Shown in pieces: positions 15,022 to 23,220 of a stretch of DNA of 38,126 bases (the first letter of the stretch is position 1; each line of letters starts with the position of its first letter). This DNA comes from an uncultured Eubacteriales bacterium (lineage in GTDB: Bacteria > Bacillota > Clostridia > Oscillospirales > Ruminococcaceae): contig CABUOE010000002.1 of assembly GCA_902493155.1 (NCBI GenBank), positions 1 through 38,126 on the forward strand, in the 5' to 3' direction. The position numbers and the translations under genes are program-made. Under the pieces are notes generated by a model. It saw only the letters and a list, made by a program, of their open reading frames with translations. It was not told the DNA's origin and ran no database searches.

Positions 15022-15645
15022 ATGCCAAAGGTTTCCGTATTTGATATGGCGGGCAAAGAAGTCTCTCAGATGGAACTTTCCGAAGCCGTATTTGGAATCA
15101 AACCGAACACCGCGGTTATGCACCAGGCAGTAGTTGCTTACCTTGCCAACCAGCGTCAGGGCACTCAGTCCACCCTCACCCGTACCGAGGTTAGAGGCGG
15201 CGGCCGCAAGCCGTGGCGCCAGAAGGGTACAGGTCATGCGAGACAGGGCTCCATCAGAGCTCCCCAGTGGGTCGGCGGCGGCGTCGCAATCGGACCCAAG
15301 CCCCGCAGCTACAGACTGGCAATGAATAAAAAGATGAAGAGATTGGCACTGAAATCTGCGTTCTCCTCTAAAGTCCTCGACAACAATCTGGTGGTCGTCG
15401 ACAAAATTGAGATGAACGAGTTCAAGACCAAAACCATCGTCAACATGCTCAAGGCTCTGGGTGTTGAGAAAAAAGCCCTTATTGTGCTTGCGCAGAATGA
15501 CGAGAAGGTCGTTAAGAGCGCCCAGAACATTCCCGGTGTCAAGACCGCTTACGTCAACACCCTGAACGTGTACGACGTGCTGAACTACGATAAATTCATC
15601 GTGGTCAAAGACGCCGCTCAGAAAATCGAGGAGGTGTACGCATAA
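15022..15645 (+). CDS. rplD: 50S ribosomal protein L4
   Basis: The 207-residue protein has the L4 extended loop that lines the peptide exit tunnel (VRGGGRKPWRQKGTGHARQG, then PQWVGGG). In several bacteria L4 represses its own operon by binding the leader, which is worth noting given the structured leader here. Its stop codon overlaps the start of rplW by one base (TAATG). Confidence 0.98.
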   Translation: MPKVSVFDMAGKEVSQMELSEAVFGIKPNTAVMHQAVVAYLANQRQGTQSTLTRTEVRGGGRKPWRQKGTGHARQGSIRAPQWVGGGVAIGPKPRSYRLAMNKKMKRLALKSAFSSKVLDNNLVVVDKIEMNEFKTKTIVNMLKALGVEKKALIVLAQNDEKVVKSAQNIPGVKTAYVNTLNVYDVLNYDKFIVVKDAAQKIEEVYA

Positions 15646-15938
15646 TGAAAAGAGCGCAGGATATTATTCTGAAGCCTATCATTACTGAAAAATCCATGGC
15701 TGGCATCTCTCTGAAAAAATACACCTTCAAAGTTGCGAAAGATGCAAACAAAATCGAAATCGCCAAAGCAGTGGAGTCCCTTTTCAACGTCACTGTTGAC
15801 AAAGTAAACACCATGAACTGCAAAGGCCGGTTCGTCAGACAGGGCCGCACCGCCGGCTATAGACCGGACTGGAAAAAAGCAATCGTGACCTTGAGCGAAG
15901 ACTCCAAAGCAATCGAGTTCTTCGAGGGTATGATCTAA
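15645..15938 (+). CDS. rplW: 50S ribosomal protein L23
   Basis: The 97-residue protein has ILKPIITEKSMA at the N-terminus, KYTFKVAKDANKIEIAKAVE, and the loop VNTMNCKGRFVRQGRTAGYRPDWKKA. L23 sits at the tunnel exit and docks trigger factor and signal recognition particle. It is translationally coupled to rplD through TAATG. A 93-nt hairpin-bearing spacer separates it from rplB. Confidence 0.98.
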   Translation: MKRAQDIILKPIITEKSMAGISLKKYTFKVAKDANKIEIAKAVESLFNVTVDKVNTMNCKGRFVRQGRTAGYRPDWKKAIVTLSEDSKAIEFFEGMI

Positions 15939-16031
15939 GCTGATTTGCTCAGCGATTCAGGGATTTTTCCCTGGGTGATGTATGAGAAGCTTGAAGCTTC
16001 TCGCTAAACCGAATTAGGAGAGTGAATTAAA
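15939..16031 (+). promoter_or_regulatory. Spacer with two hairpins before rplB
   Basis: CAGGGA/TCCCTG (15958-15963 with 15968-15973) around a TTTT loop, and GAGAAGCT/AGCTTCTC (15984-15991 with 15995-16002) around TGA, are perfect stems. The first resembles the hairpin before rpsM (26649-26667). They may mark processing or regulatory sites within the long transcript. Confidence 0.4.
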
Positions 16032-16865
16032 ATGGCAATTAAGTCATATAACCCCACCACTCCCGGCAGACGTCAAATGACAGTTACCGATTATTCTTCT
16101 CTGTCCAAAGTTGCTCCTGAAAGAAGCCTTTTGGAGCCTATGAAGAAGAATTCCGGCCGTAACAGTTATGGCCGCATCACTGTCCGTCACCGCGGAGGTG
16201 GAAACAGAACCAAATACCGTATCATCGACTTCAAACGTGACAAACAGGGCATGGACGCTAACGTCCTCACCTTGGAGTACGATCCCAACCGTTCGGCTCA
16301 CATCGCGCTCGTTCAGTACGAGGACGGCGAAAAACGCTACATCCTCGCTCCCAACGGCCTGAAAGTCGGCGATAAAGTCAGAAGCGGCGCCGATGCCGAT
16401 ATCAAACCCGGCAACGCCCTTCCCATGGCCAACATTCCTGTTGGTACTTTCATCCACAACGTAGAGCTTTATCCTGGCAAAGGCGCTCAGCTCGTCCGTG
16501 CAGCTGGAAACCAGGCTCAGCTGATGGCGAAAGAAGGCGAGTACGCACTCGTGAGACTTCCCTCCGGCGAGCTCAGAAACATCCCCGCAAGATGTATGGC
16601 AACTGTCGGCCAGGTCGGCAACATCGACCATGAGAACGTCTCCATCGGTAAAGCCGGTAGAAAACGTCACATGGGCTGGAGACCCACCGTTCGTGGTTCC
16701 GTTATGAACCCCTGCGACCATCCTCATGGTGGTGGTGAAGGTAAATCTCCCATCGGCCGTCCTTCTCCTGTTACCCCTTGGGGTAAACCCACCTTGGGTT
16801 ACAAGACCCGCGCAAAACATCATCGCTCCGACAAGTTTATCGTAAAACGCAGAAACGCGAAGTAA
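16032..16865 (+). CDS. rplB: 50S ribosomal protein L2
   Basis: The 277-residue protein carries RHRGGGNRTKYRIIDFKRDK near the N-terminus and the conserved C-terminal NPCDHPHGGGEGKSPIGR, whose His contacts the peptidyl transferase centre. Most bacteria have MNPNDHPHGGG, so the Cys is a mild variant. L2 is one of the largest rRNA-binding proteins and is needed for subunit joining. TTAGGAG lies upstream of the ATG. Confidence 0.98.
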   Translation: MAIKSYNPTTPGRRQMTVTDYSSLSKVAPERSLLEPMKKNSGRNSYGRITVRHRGGGNRTKYRIIDFKRDKQGMDANVLTLEYDPNRSAHIALVQYEDGEKRYILAPNGLKVGDKVRSGADADIKPGNALPMANIPVGTFIHNVELYPGKGAQLVRAAGNQAQLMAKEGEYALVRLPSGELRNIPARCMATVGQVGNIDHENVSIGKAGRKRHMGWRPTVRGSVMNPCDHPHGGGEGKSPIGRPSPVTPWGKPTLGYKTRAKHHRSDKFIVKRRNAK

Positions 16866-16884
16866 GAAAGGAGGCAGATGAATC

Positions 16885-17166
16885 ATGGGTAGAAGTGTTA
16901 AAAAAGGACCTTTCGTACAGCCGGCGCTGTATAAAAGAGTTGTCGCCATGAACGATGCAGGCGAAAAGAAGGTTTTGAAAACCTGGAGCAGATCCTCCAC
17001 TATTTTCCCTGAATTCGTTGGACATACATTTGCTGTACACGACGGACGCAAACACGTTCCGGTGTATGTAACAGAGGATATGGTCGGTCACAAACTCGGC
17101 GAGTTTGCCCCCACCAGAACTTACAGAGGCCACGCTGGCTCTAAGACATCAAATAACGGAAAGTAG
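16885..17166 (+). CDS. rpsS: 30S ribosomal protein S19
   Basis: The 93-residue protein starts MGRSVKKGPFVQPALYKRV and has the conserved WSRSSTIFPEFVGHTFAVHDGR and GEFAPTRTYRGHA segments (in shorter parts). S19 lies in the head of the small subunit near the A-site finger contact. AAGGAGG lies upstream, with a 19-nt gap after rplB. Confidence 0.98.
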   Translation: MGRSVKKGPFVQPALYKRVVAMNDAGEKKVLKTWSRSSTIFPEFVGHTFAVHDGRKHVPVYVTEDMVGHKLGEFAPTRTYRGHAGSKTSNNGK

Positions 17167-17186
17167 GCCGAAAGGAGGATTTTTGA

Positions 17187-17522
17187 ATGGAAGCAAAAGC
17201 TTACCTGAGAAATGTACGCATCGCTCCCAGAAAGGTTCAGATCGTTCTCGACCTCATCAGAGGTAAAGACACTGACACCGCTATGGCAATTCTCAGACAC
17301 ACACCAAAAGCTGCTTGTGAGCATCTCGAGAAGCTTCTGAAGTCGGCCATCGCAAATGCAGACCACAACTTTAATATGGATGTCAACAATCTGTATGTTG
17401 CGGAATGCTTTGTGTGCCCCGGTCCTATCATGAAGAGAATCAGACCTAGAGCACAGGGCCGTGCCTTTAGAGTATTCAAGAGAACTTCGCATGTTACCCT
17501 TGTCCTGAAGGAAAAGGAATAA
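17187..17522 (+). CDS. rplV: 50S ribosomal protein L22
   Basis: The 111-residue protein shows the L22 pattern: AYLRNVRIAPRKVQIVLDLI, then a C-terminal beta-hairpin with GPIMKRIRPRAQGRAFRVFK that extends into the exit tunnel near macrolide-binding sites. It follows rpsS after 20 nt with AAAGGAGG upstream. Confidence 0.98.
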   Translation: MEAKAYLRNVRIAPRKVQIVLDLIRGKDTDTAMAILRHTPKAACEHLEKLLKSAIANADHNFNMDVNNLYVAECFVCPGPIMKRIRPRAQGRAFRVFKRTSHVTLVLKEKE

Positions 17523-17542
17523 GCTGAAAGAGGAGGTAAACT

Positions 17543-18268
17543 ATGGGCCAAAAAGTAAATCCGCACGGACTTCGTGTAGGAGTTATCAAGGATTGGGATT
17601 CCCGCTGGTTTGCAAATGGTAATGCTTTCGGCGATACCCTTGTTGAGGATTACAATGTTCGTAATTTCATCAAAGAGGAACTGAAAGCTGCAGGCGTTCC
17701 CCGCATCGAAATCGAACGTGATGCATTAAAGGTGAGAATTCATATTCACTGCGCAAAACCCGGCATGGTTATCGGCCAGGGCGGCGCTAAAATTAACGAG
17801 CTCCGCGCTCGTCTGGAAAAAATGATCGGCAAGCCCGTTCATGTCAACATCGTCGAGGTGAGACAGCCTGACCTTAACGCACAGCTGGTCGCTGAGAGCA
17901 TCGCTTCCCAGCTGGAGAGAAGAATTTCTTTCCGCCGTGCGATGAAACAGGCCATCGGACGCACCATGCGTTTGGGCGCTAAAGGTATCAAAACCTGCGT
18001 TAGCGGTCGTTTGGGCGGTGCTGAAATTGCCCGTACCGAGCATTACGACGAAGGTACTGTTCCGCTGCAGACCCTCCGTGCAGATATCGACTACGGTTTT
18101 GCAGAGGCGAATACCACTTACGGTAAAATCGGCGTTAAAGTCTGGATCTATACTGGTGAAGTTTTGAAGGGCGAAGTCACAAAGAGACCCGCCAGAGCTC
18201 CCAGAAACGATCGGAACGACCGCCCCAGAAACAACAGAAGACCGAGACAGGAAGGAGGTAACCGATAA
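17543..18268 (+). CDS. rpsC: 30S ribosomal protein S3
   Basis: The 241-residue protein starts MGQKVNPHGLRVGVIKDWDS. It has a KH domain with PGMVIGQGGAKINELRARLE (RNA-binding GxxG loop) and a C-terminal domain ending in a basic Arg/Asn-rich tail. S3 forms part of the mRNA entry tunnel helicase. Its stop overlaps the rplP start by one base. Confidence 0.98.
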   Translation: MGQKVNPHGLRVGVIKDWDSRWFANGNAFGDTLVEDYNVRNFIKEELKAAGVPRIEIERDALKVRIHIHCAKPGMVIGQGGAKINELRARLEKMIGKPVHVNIVEVRQPDLNAQLVAESIASQLERRISFRRAMKQAIGRTMRLGAKGIKTCVSGRLGGAEIARTEHYDEGTVPLQTLRADIDYGFAEANTTYGKIGVKVWIYTGEVLKGEVTKRPARAPRNDRNDRPRNNRRPRQEGGNR

Positions 18269-18699
18269 TGCTTCTTCCAAAGCGTGTAAAATACCGTCGT
18301 CAACAGAGAGGACGGATGAAGGGTAAAGCTACCCGCGGTAATTTTGTTAGCCATGGAGAGTACGGCTTGCAGGCTCTTGAGCCCTGCTGGATTACCTCCA
18401 ATCAGATTGAAGCAGCACGTATCGCCATGACCCGTTACATCAAACGTGGCGGTCAGGTTTGGATCAAAATTTTCCCTGACAAGCCCGTTACCGAGCAGCC
18501 TGCCGAAACCCGAATGGGTAAAGGTAAAGGTTCTCCTGAGTACTGGGTCGCAGTGGTCAAACCCGGCAGAGTGATGTTTGAAATCGCCGGCGTTTCCGAG
18601 GAACTGGCTCGCGAGGCTATGCGTCTTGCTGCGCACAAGCTGCCCATCAAATGCAAGTTTGTGAAACGTGAAGATACAGAGACAGGTGGTGAGCAATAA
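18268..18699 (+). CDS. rplP: 50S ribosomal protein L16
   Basis: The 143-residue protein starts MLLPKRVKYRRQQRGRMKG and has ALEPCWITSNQIEAARIAMT, with GGQVWIKIFPDKPVT after it. L16 is needed for A-site tRNA accommodation. One-base overlaps with both rpsC and rpmC imply coupled translation. Confidence 0.98.
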   Translation: MLLPKRVKYRRQQRGRMKGKATRGNFVSHGEYGLQALEPCWITSNQIEAARIAMTRYIKRGGQVWIKIFPDKPVTEQPAETRMGKGKGSPEYWVAVVKPGRVMFEIAGVSEELAREAMRLAAHKLPIKCKFVKREDTETGGEQ

Positions 18700-18902
18700 T
18701 GAAAGCTACTGAGATCAGAGAGTTGAACATGGTGGAACTTAGGGACAAACTGAAAGAATTGAAGGACGAACTTTTTAACCTGCGCTTTCAGCTTGCTGTC
18801 AACCAGCTCGACAATCCCACACGCATCAAAGCAGTGAAAAAAGATATTGCTCGCGTGAAGACCGTCATGCAAGAGCTGGATGCCAAAGAAGGCGCCAAAT
18901 AA
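18699..18902 (+). CDS. rpmC: 50S ribosomal protein L29
   Basis: The 67-residue two-helix protein has the family pattern MKATEIRELNMVELRDKLKE, ELFNLRFQLAVNQLDN and KKDIARVKTVMQE. It sits beside L23 at the tunnel exit. Its start overlaps the rplP stop by one base. Confidence 0.97.
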   Translation: MKATEIRELNMVELRDKLKELKDELFNLRFQLAVNQLDNPTRIKAVKKDIARVKTVMQELDAKEGAK

Positions 18903-18919
18903 GAAGGGAGGACCAAACT

Positions 18920-19177
18920 GTGAACGATAGAAACCTCAGAAAAACGAGGGTCGGTACAGTTGTTAGCAACAAAATGGATAAAACGGTCGTCGTTGCCATT
19001 TTGGACAACGTGAAACACCCCCTTTACAATAAAATCGTAAAACGCACCGTCAAAGTCAAAGCCCACGACGAAGAAAACGCCTGTGGCGAAGGCGACAGAG
19101 TGCAGCTGATGGAGACCCGTCCTTTGTCCAAGGACAAAAGATGGAGAGTCACTGAGATCATTGAAAAGGCTAAATAG
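18920..19177 (+). CDS. rpsQ: 30S ribosomal protein S17
   Basis: The 85-residue OB-fold protein has RNLRKTRVGTVVSNKMDKTV and ETRPLSKDKRWRVTEIIEKA. It is a primary 16S rRNA binder. The start is GTG, after GGGAGG in the 17-nt gap from rpmC. Confidence 0.97.
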   Translation: MNDRNLRKTRVGTVVSNKMDKTVVVAILDNVKHPLYNKIVKRTVKVKAHDEENACGEGDRVQLMETRPLSKDKRWRVTEIIEKAK

Positions 19178-19224
19178 GCTGTGAAAGATAAGTTCTTTCA
19201 TAATCTCGAAAGGAGGAACTCACT

Positions 19225-19593
19225 GTGATACAGATGCAGACCCGCTTGAAGGTCGCTGACAACACCGGCGCCAAAGAGCTTATGTGTATCCGTGTGTTAG
19301 GCGGTTCCGGCAGAAAATATGCTAATATTGGCGACGTCGTGGTTGCTTCAGTTAAAAAGGCAACACCAGGCGGCGTTGTAAAAAAAGGCGAAGTCGTCAA
19401 AGCCGTAATCGTTCGTTCAGCAAAAGGCTTGCGCCGTGAGGACGGCACTTACATCAGATTTGATGAAAATGCAGCAGTCCTCATCAGAGAAGATAAAAAC
19501 CCCAGAGGCACCCGTATTTTCGGGCCGGTCGCCAGAGAGCTTCGTGAAAAAGAATACATGAAGATCCTCTCTCTCGCACCGGAAGTGCTTTAA
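19225..19593 (+). CDS. rplN: 50S ribosomal protein L14
   Basis: The 122-residue protein has the typical MIQMQTRLKVADNTGAKELM start (GTG codon) and KNPRGTRIFGPVARELR near the end. L14 contacts the small subunit at bridge B8. A 47-nt gap with AAAGGAGG precedes it. Confidence 0.98.
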   Translation: MIQMQTRLKVADNTGAKELMCIRVLGGSGRKYANIGDVVVASVKKATPGGVVKKGEVVKAVIVRSAKGLRREDGTYIRFDENAAVLIREDKNPRGTRIFGPVARELREKEYMKILSLAPEVL

Positions 19594-19608
19594 TAGGAGG
19601 TGCAAGTT

Positions 19609-19935
19609 ATGGCTAATAAATTGCACGTCAAAACCGGCGATAACGTGATGATTATCAGCGGTAAAGACAAAGGAAAAAAGGGCAAGGTTTTGGAAGTCAG
19701 CCCCAAAGAGGGTAAGGTCATCGTCGAGGGACTCAACGTTGTTACCAAACACGTGAAACCCCGCGCTATGGGCCAGCAGGGCGGCATCGTCAAGGCGGAA
19801 GCTCCCCTGTACGCTTGCAAAGTAATGCCCATCTGCCCCAAATGCGGCAAACCTACAAGAGTAGGTCATAAAGTCGAGAAAGATGGAACCAAAAAGCGCC
19901 AGTGCAAACACGCTTCTTGCGGAGAAACTTTCTAG
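19609..19935 (+). CDS. rplX: 50S ribosomal protein L24
   Basis: The 108-residue protein has a KOW motif (VKTGDNVMIISGKDKGKKGK) and a zinc-ribbon-like C-terminus with Cys76, 79, 99 and 104 (CPKCGKPTR). L24 initiates 50S assembly. A GTG at 19600 is in frame, but ATG 19609 after TAGGAGG is the better start. Confidence 0.97.
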   Translation: MANKLHVKTGDNVMIISGKDKGKKGKVLEVSPKEGKVIVEGLNVVTKHVKPRAMGQQGGIVKAEAPLYACKVMPICPKCGKPTRVGHKVEKDGTKKRQCKHASCGETF

Positions 19936-19950
19936 GATGGAGGAAAAGAC

Positions 19951-20490
19951 ATGGCTCGTTTGAGAGATTTTTATAAAAGCGATGTAGCCCCTGCTCTGAT
20001 GAAGAAATTCGGCTACAAAAGTGTCATGCAAATTCCGAAGATTGAAAAGGTAGTTGTCAACGTAGGTTGTGGTGAAGCACGCGAAAATCAGAAGATGATG
20101 GACGCTGTTTTGAAGGATTTGACCGCGATTACAGGGCAGAAACCCGTTACCTGTAAAGCAAAGAAATCCGTCGCTAACTTTAAACTTCGTGAAGGCATGA
20201 TCATCGGCGCCAAAGTGACCCTGCGCGCTGATAAAATGTATGAGTTCATTGACCGGTTTTTCAATGTAGCTCTTCCCCGCGTAAGAGACTTCAGAGGAAT
20301 CAACCCTGATTCTTTCGATGGCCGCGGAAATTACTCCATTGGTCTCAAAGAGCAGCTCATATTCCCTGAAATCGAATACGATAAAATCGATAAAATCCGC
20401 GGTATGGACATCTGCTTTGTTACCACCGCAAAAACCGATGAAGAAGCCCGTGAGCTTTTGACACTGATGGGCGCTCCATTTTCTAAATAA
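19951..20490 (+). CDS. rplE: 50S ribosomal protein L5
   Basis: The 179-residue protein has MQIPKIEKVVVNVGCGEA, the 5S rRNA-binding region PVTCKAKKSVANFKLREGM, and FNVALPRVRDFRGINPDSFD. L5 binds 5S rRNA and the P-site tRNA. A 15-nt gap with GGAGG follows rplX. Confidence 0.98.
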   Translation: MARLRDFYKSDVAPALMKKFGYKSVMQIPKIEKVVVNVGCGEARENQKMMDAVLKDLTAITGQKPVTCKAKKSVANFKLREGMIIGAKVTLRADKMYEFIDRFFNVALPRVRDFRGINPDSFDGRGNYSIGLKEQLIFPEIEYDKIDKIRGMDICFVTTAKTDEEARELLTLMGAPFSK

Positions 20491-20506
20491 GGGAGGAAAT
20501 AATTAA

Positions 20507-20692
20507 ATGGCTAAAAGATCTATGATTGTCAAACAGCAGAGAGAGCCTAAGTTTTCCACCCGTGCCTACAGCAGGTGCAAAATCTGCGGTCGTCCCCACG
20601 CCTACTTAAGAAAATACGGCATTTGCCGCATCTGCTTCAGAGAACTGGCCTATAAAGGGCAGATTCCCGGCGTGAAGAAGGCCAGCTGGTAA
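20507..20692 (+). CDS. rpsN: 30S ribosomal protein S14, zinc type
   Basis: The 61-residue short form ends GQIPGVKKASW and has a CXXC-X12-CXXC zinc site (Cys24, 27, 40 and 43). This C+ form is common in Gram-positive bacteria. The longer zinc-free paralogue, where present, replaces it under zinc starvation; no such copy lies in this window. Confidence 0.97.
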   Translation: MAKRSMIVKQQREPKFSTRAYSRCKICGRPHAYLRKYGICRICFRELAYKGQIPGVKKASW

Positions 20693-20718
20693 AGTACCGA
20701 GTAAAGGAGGTTGACGGT

Positions 20719-21117
20719 ATGCAAATCACCGATACAATCGCAGATATGCTGACCCGCATCCGCAATGCGAATTCAGCTAAACACGACACGGTGGATATTC
20801 CTGCATCTAATATGAAGAAATCGATCGCGCAGATCCTTGTTGACGAAGGATATGTAAAAGGCTTTCAGGTCATTGAAGACGGAAAGCAGGGCGTGATTCG
20901 TATGACGCTGAAATACGGCGATAACAAAACCCCGGTGCTCACCGGACTGCGCAGAGTTTCCAAACCCGGCCTGCGTATTTATTCTAACTGCGAGGATATG
21001 CCCAAGGTTATGAAAGGCCTCGGCATCGCAATCGTTTCCACATCTAAAGGCGTAATGACCGATAAAAAGGCGCGCAAAGAGAATGTGGGCGGCGAAGTCC
21101 TTGCATTCGTATGGTAA
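20719..21117 (+). CDS. rpsH: 30S ribosomal protein S8
   Basis: The 132-residue protein has MQITDTIADMLTRIRNANSA and the conserved end SKGVMTDKKARKENVGGEVL. S8 binds the central domain of 16S rRNA and in E. coli represses the spc operon. AAGGAGG lies upstream. Confidence 0.98.
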   Translation: MQITDTIADMLTRIRNANSAKHDTVDIPASNMKKSIAQILVDEGYVKGFQVIEDGKQGVIRMTLKYGDNKTPVLTGLRRVSKPGLRIYSNCEDMPKVMKGLGIAIVSTSKGVMTDKKARKENVGGEVLAFVW

Positions 21118-21132
21118 GGAGGTAAAATAGCT

Positions 21133-21672
21133 ATGTCTCGTATTGGTAGAAAACCCATTGCTGTTCCCTCCGGTGTTGATGTAAAAATCGACGGCAACCA
21201 TATTGCTGTAAAGGGCCCTAAGGGAACTTTGGAAAGAGATATCCACAAGGACATGACTCTTGCGCTGGAAAATGGCGAGATCCTCGTCACAAGACCCAGC
21301 GATGATAAAGCCCACAGAGCGTTGCACGGCCTGACCAGATCTTTGGTCAACAACATGGTCGTAGGCGTTACCGAAGGCTTCAGCAAGACTTTGGAAGTCA
21401 ACGGCGTTGGTTACCGTGCTGCAAAGCAGGGCAAAGACCTTGTGATGAACTTGGGATATTCCCATCAAGTCATCATGTCCGAAATCGATGGTATTTCCAT
21501 CGAGGTGCCAGCCCCCAACAAAATCGTGATTTCCGGCCCTGACAAACAGAAGGTTGGACAGTTTGCGGCAAACGTCCGCGAGAAACGTCCTCCGGAGCCT
21601 TATAAAGGTAAGGGAATCAAGTACGCTGAAGAACACATCCAGCGTAAAGAAGGTAAGACTGGTAAGAAGTAA
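21133..21672 (+). CDS. rplF: 50S ribosomal protein L6
   Basis: The 179-residue protein starts MSRIGRKPIAVPSGVDVKID and has GVGYRAAKQGKDLVMNLGYS and the C-terminal PPEPYKGKGIKY. L6 lies near the GTPase-associated region and the sarcin-ricin loop. TAAGGAGG overlaps the rpsH stop codon. Confidence 0.98.
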   Translation: MSRIGRKPIAVPSGVDVKIDGNHIAVKGPKGTLERDIHKDMTLALENGEILVTRPSDDKAHRALHGLTRSLVNNMVVGVTEGFSKTLEVNGVGYRAAKQGKDLVMNLGYSHQVIMSEIDGISIEVPAPNKIVISGPDKQKVGQFAANVREKRPPEPYKGKGIKYAEEHIQRKEGKTGKK

Positions 21673-21690
21673 TTAAAGGAGTGACAAGCA

Positions 21691-22050
21691 ATGGTAAATA
21701 AGCCTGATAGCAACAAGGCTCGTTTAAAAAGACACCGCAGGGTGCGCGGCAAAATCAGCGGCACACCTGAGCGTCCACGCTTAAATGTATTCCGCTCCGC
21801 TAAGCATATCTACGCTCAACTGATTGATGACGTAAACGGCGTTACCCTTGCAGCAGCTGCTTCCACCGATAAGGATTTCGACTTAAACGGCGGCAACAAA
21901 GAAGGCGCATTTAAAGTTGGACAGAAAATTGCTGAAAAAGCTGCAGCAAAAGGGATCACCGAAGTAGTGTTCGACCGTGGTGGTTACATCTTCCACGGCA
22001 GAGTAGAGCAGTTAGCCGCAGGAGCCCGTGAAAGCGGCCTCAAGTTCTAA
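21691..22050 (+). CDS. rplR: 50S ribosomal protein L18
   Basis: The 119-residue protein has KRHRRVRGKISGTPERPRLN, FRSAKHIYAQLIDD and FDRGGYIFHGRVEQLA. It binds 5S rRNA together with L5. AAAGGAG lies upstream. Confidence 0.98.
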   Translation: MVNKPDSNKARLKRHRRVRGKISGTPERPRLNVFRSAKHIYAQLIDDVNGVTLAAAASTDKDFDLNGGNKEGAFKVGQKIAEKAAAKGITEVVFDRGGYIFHGRVEQLAAGARESGLKF

Positions 22051-22065
22051 TGAGGAGGTATTCGT

Positions 22066-22566
22066 TTGGCTAGAATAGAAAATCCCGCTTCGGATTTGCA
22101 GGAAAGAGTCGTAGCGATTAACCGTGTTTCCAAAACCGTAAAAGGCGGTCGTATCTTCAAGTTTGCAGCTTTGGTTGTAGTTGGAGACGGCAACGGCAAA
22201 ATCGGTTTCGGCCTCGGTAAATCGGGAGAGGTTCCCGACGCGATCCGCAAAGGCATCGAAGACGCGAAGAAAAATATGATCCAGATCGCTCTGAAAGGCA
22301 CCACCATTCCTCACGAGGTTATCGGTGAGTTCGGCGCCGGCAGAGTGCTCTTAAAACCGGCTCCGGAAGGTACTGGAGTTATCGCTGGTGGCCCTGTCCG
22401 TGCTGTTGTTGAAACCGCCGGCATCAAGGACATCAGAACCAAAGCTCTGCGTTCCAACAATCCTTGTAACGTTGTCAGAGCGACTATCAATGGTTTGCAG
22501 TCCTTGAGAACCGCCCAGCAGGTTGCGGCAATCAGAGGCAAATCTGTTGAAGAGATTTTAGGTTAG
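22066..22566 (+). CDS. rpsE: 30S ribosomal protein S5
   Basis: The 166-residue protein starts at TTG (MARIENPASDLQERVVAINR) after GAGGAGG. It has GGRIFKFAALVVVGDGNGKI and GTGVIAGGPVRAVVETAGI. S5 takes part in decoding accuracy and the mRNA entry helicase. The TTG start lowers initiation compared with its neighbours. Confidence 0.97.
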   Translation: MARIENPASDLQERVVAINRVSKTVKGGRIFKFAALVVVGDGNGKIGFGLGKSGEVPDAIRKGIEDAKKNMIQIALKGTTIPHEVIGEFGAGRVLLKPAPEGTGVIAGGPVRAVVETAGIKDIRTKALRSNNPCNVVRATINGLQSLRTAQQVAAIRGKSVEEILG

Positions 22567-22577
22567 GGGGCAGACTT

Positions 22578-22757
22578 ATGGCAAACCTCAAAGTGAAACT
22601 TGTTAAAGGTCTTGCTGGGAAGAAGAAAGACCAGATTGCCATTGCCGCTTCTCTTGGCTTGAGAAAAGTCGGCGACGTTACCGTTCAGCCGGATAACGCT
22701 GCCACCAAAGGCAAGGTTTTTAAAATTTCCCACCTCGTCGAGGTTACAGAAGACTAG
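22578..22757 (+). CDS. rpmD: 50S ribosomal protein L30
   Basis: The 59-residue protein reads MANLKVKLVKGLAGKKKDQI, then LGLRKVGDVTVQPDN and ends HLVEVTED. This is the L30 pattern of a short alpha-beta protein. The ATG follows GGGGGCAG; the gap from rpsE is 11 nt and to rplO 15 nt, the standard position in the spc operon. Confidence 0.95.
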   Translation: MANLKVKLVKGLAGKKKDQIAIAASLGLRKVGDVTVQPDNAATKGKVFKISHLVEVTED

Positions 22758-22772
22758 TAAGGAGGTGCGAGT

Positions 22773-23219
22773 ATGAAACTGCACGAATTAGCTCCGGCAG
22801 CCGGCTCCACAAAAGAGCATTTCCGCGTCGGCCGCGGTCACGGTTCCGGTAATGGAAAAACAGCAGGTAAAGGTCACAAAGGCCAAAACGCCCGTTCCGG
22901 CGGTGGTGTAAGACCTGGATTCGAAGGCGGACAGATGCCTCTTTCCAGACGTCTTCCCAAAAGAGGATTCAATAACTACAATTTTGCTACCAGATATGCC
23001 ATCGTAAACCTCAGCGATTTGCAGGACAAATTTGAGGACGGCGCAGTGGTAGATACCGATGCTCTCATCGCTTCGGGCCTCGTCAACAAACAGTACGATG
23101 GCGTGAAAGTTCTCGGAAACGGCGAAATCAGCAAGAAATTAACCGTTAAGGCTGCTGCCTTCTCCCAATCTGCAAAGGAAAAGATTGAGGCCGCAGGAGG
23201 AAAGGCCGAGGTGATGTAA
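22773..23219 (+). CDS. rplO: 50S ribosomal protein L15
   Basis: The 148-residue protein has the Gly/Arg-rich N-terminal extension (GRGHGSGNGKTAGKGHKGQN, PGFEGGQMPLSRRLPKRGF) that reaches into 23S rRNA. Its stop codon is separated from secY by one base. Confidence 0.98.
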   Translation: MKLHELAPAAGSTKEHFRVGRGHGSGNGKTAGKGHKGQNARSGGGVRPGFEGGQMPLSRRLPKRGFNNYNFATRYAIVNLSDLQDKFEDGAVVDTDALIASGLVNKQYDGVKVLGNGEISKKLTVKAAAFSQSAKEKIEAAGGKAEVM

Positions 23220-23220
23220 G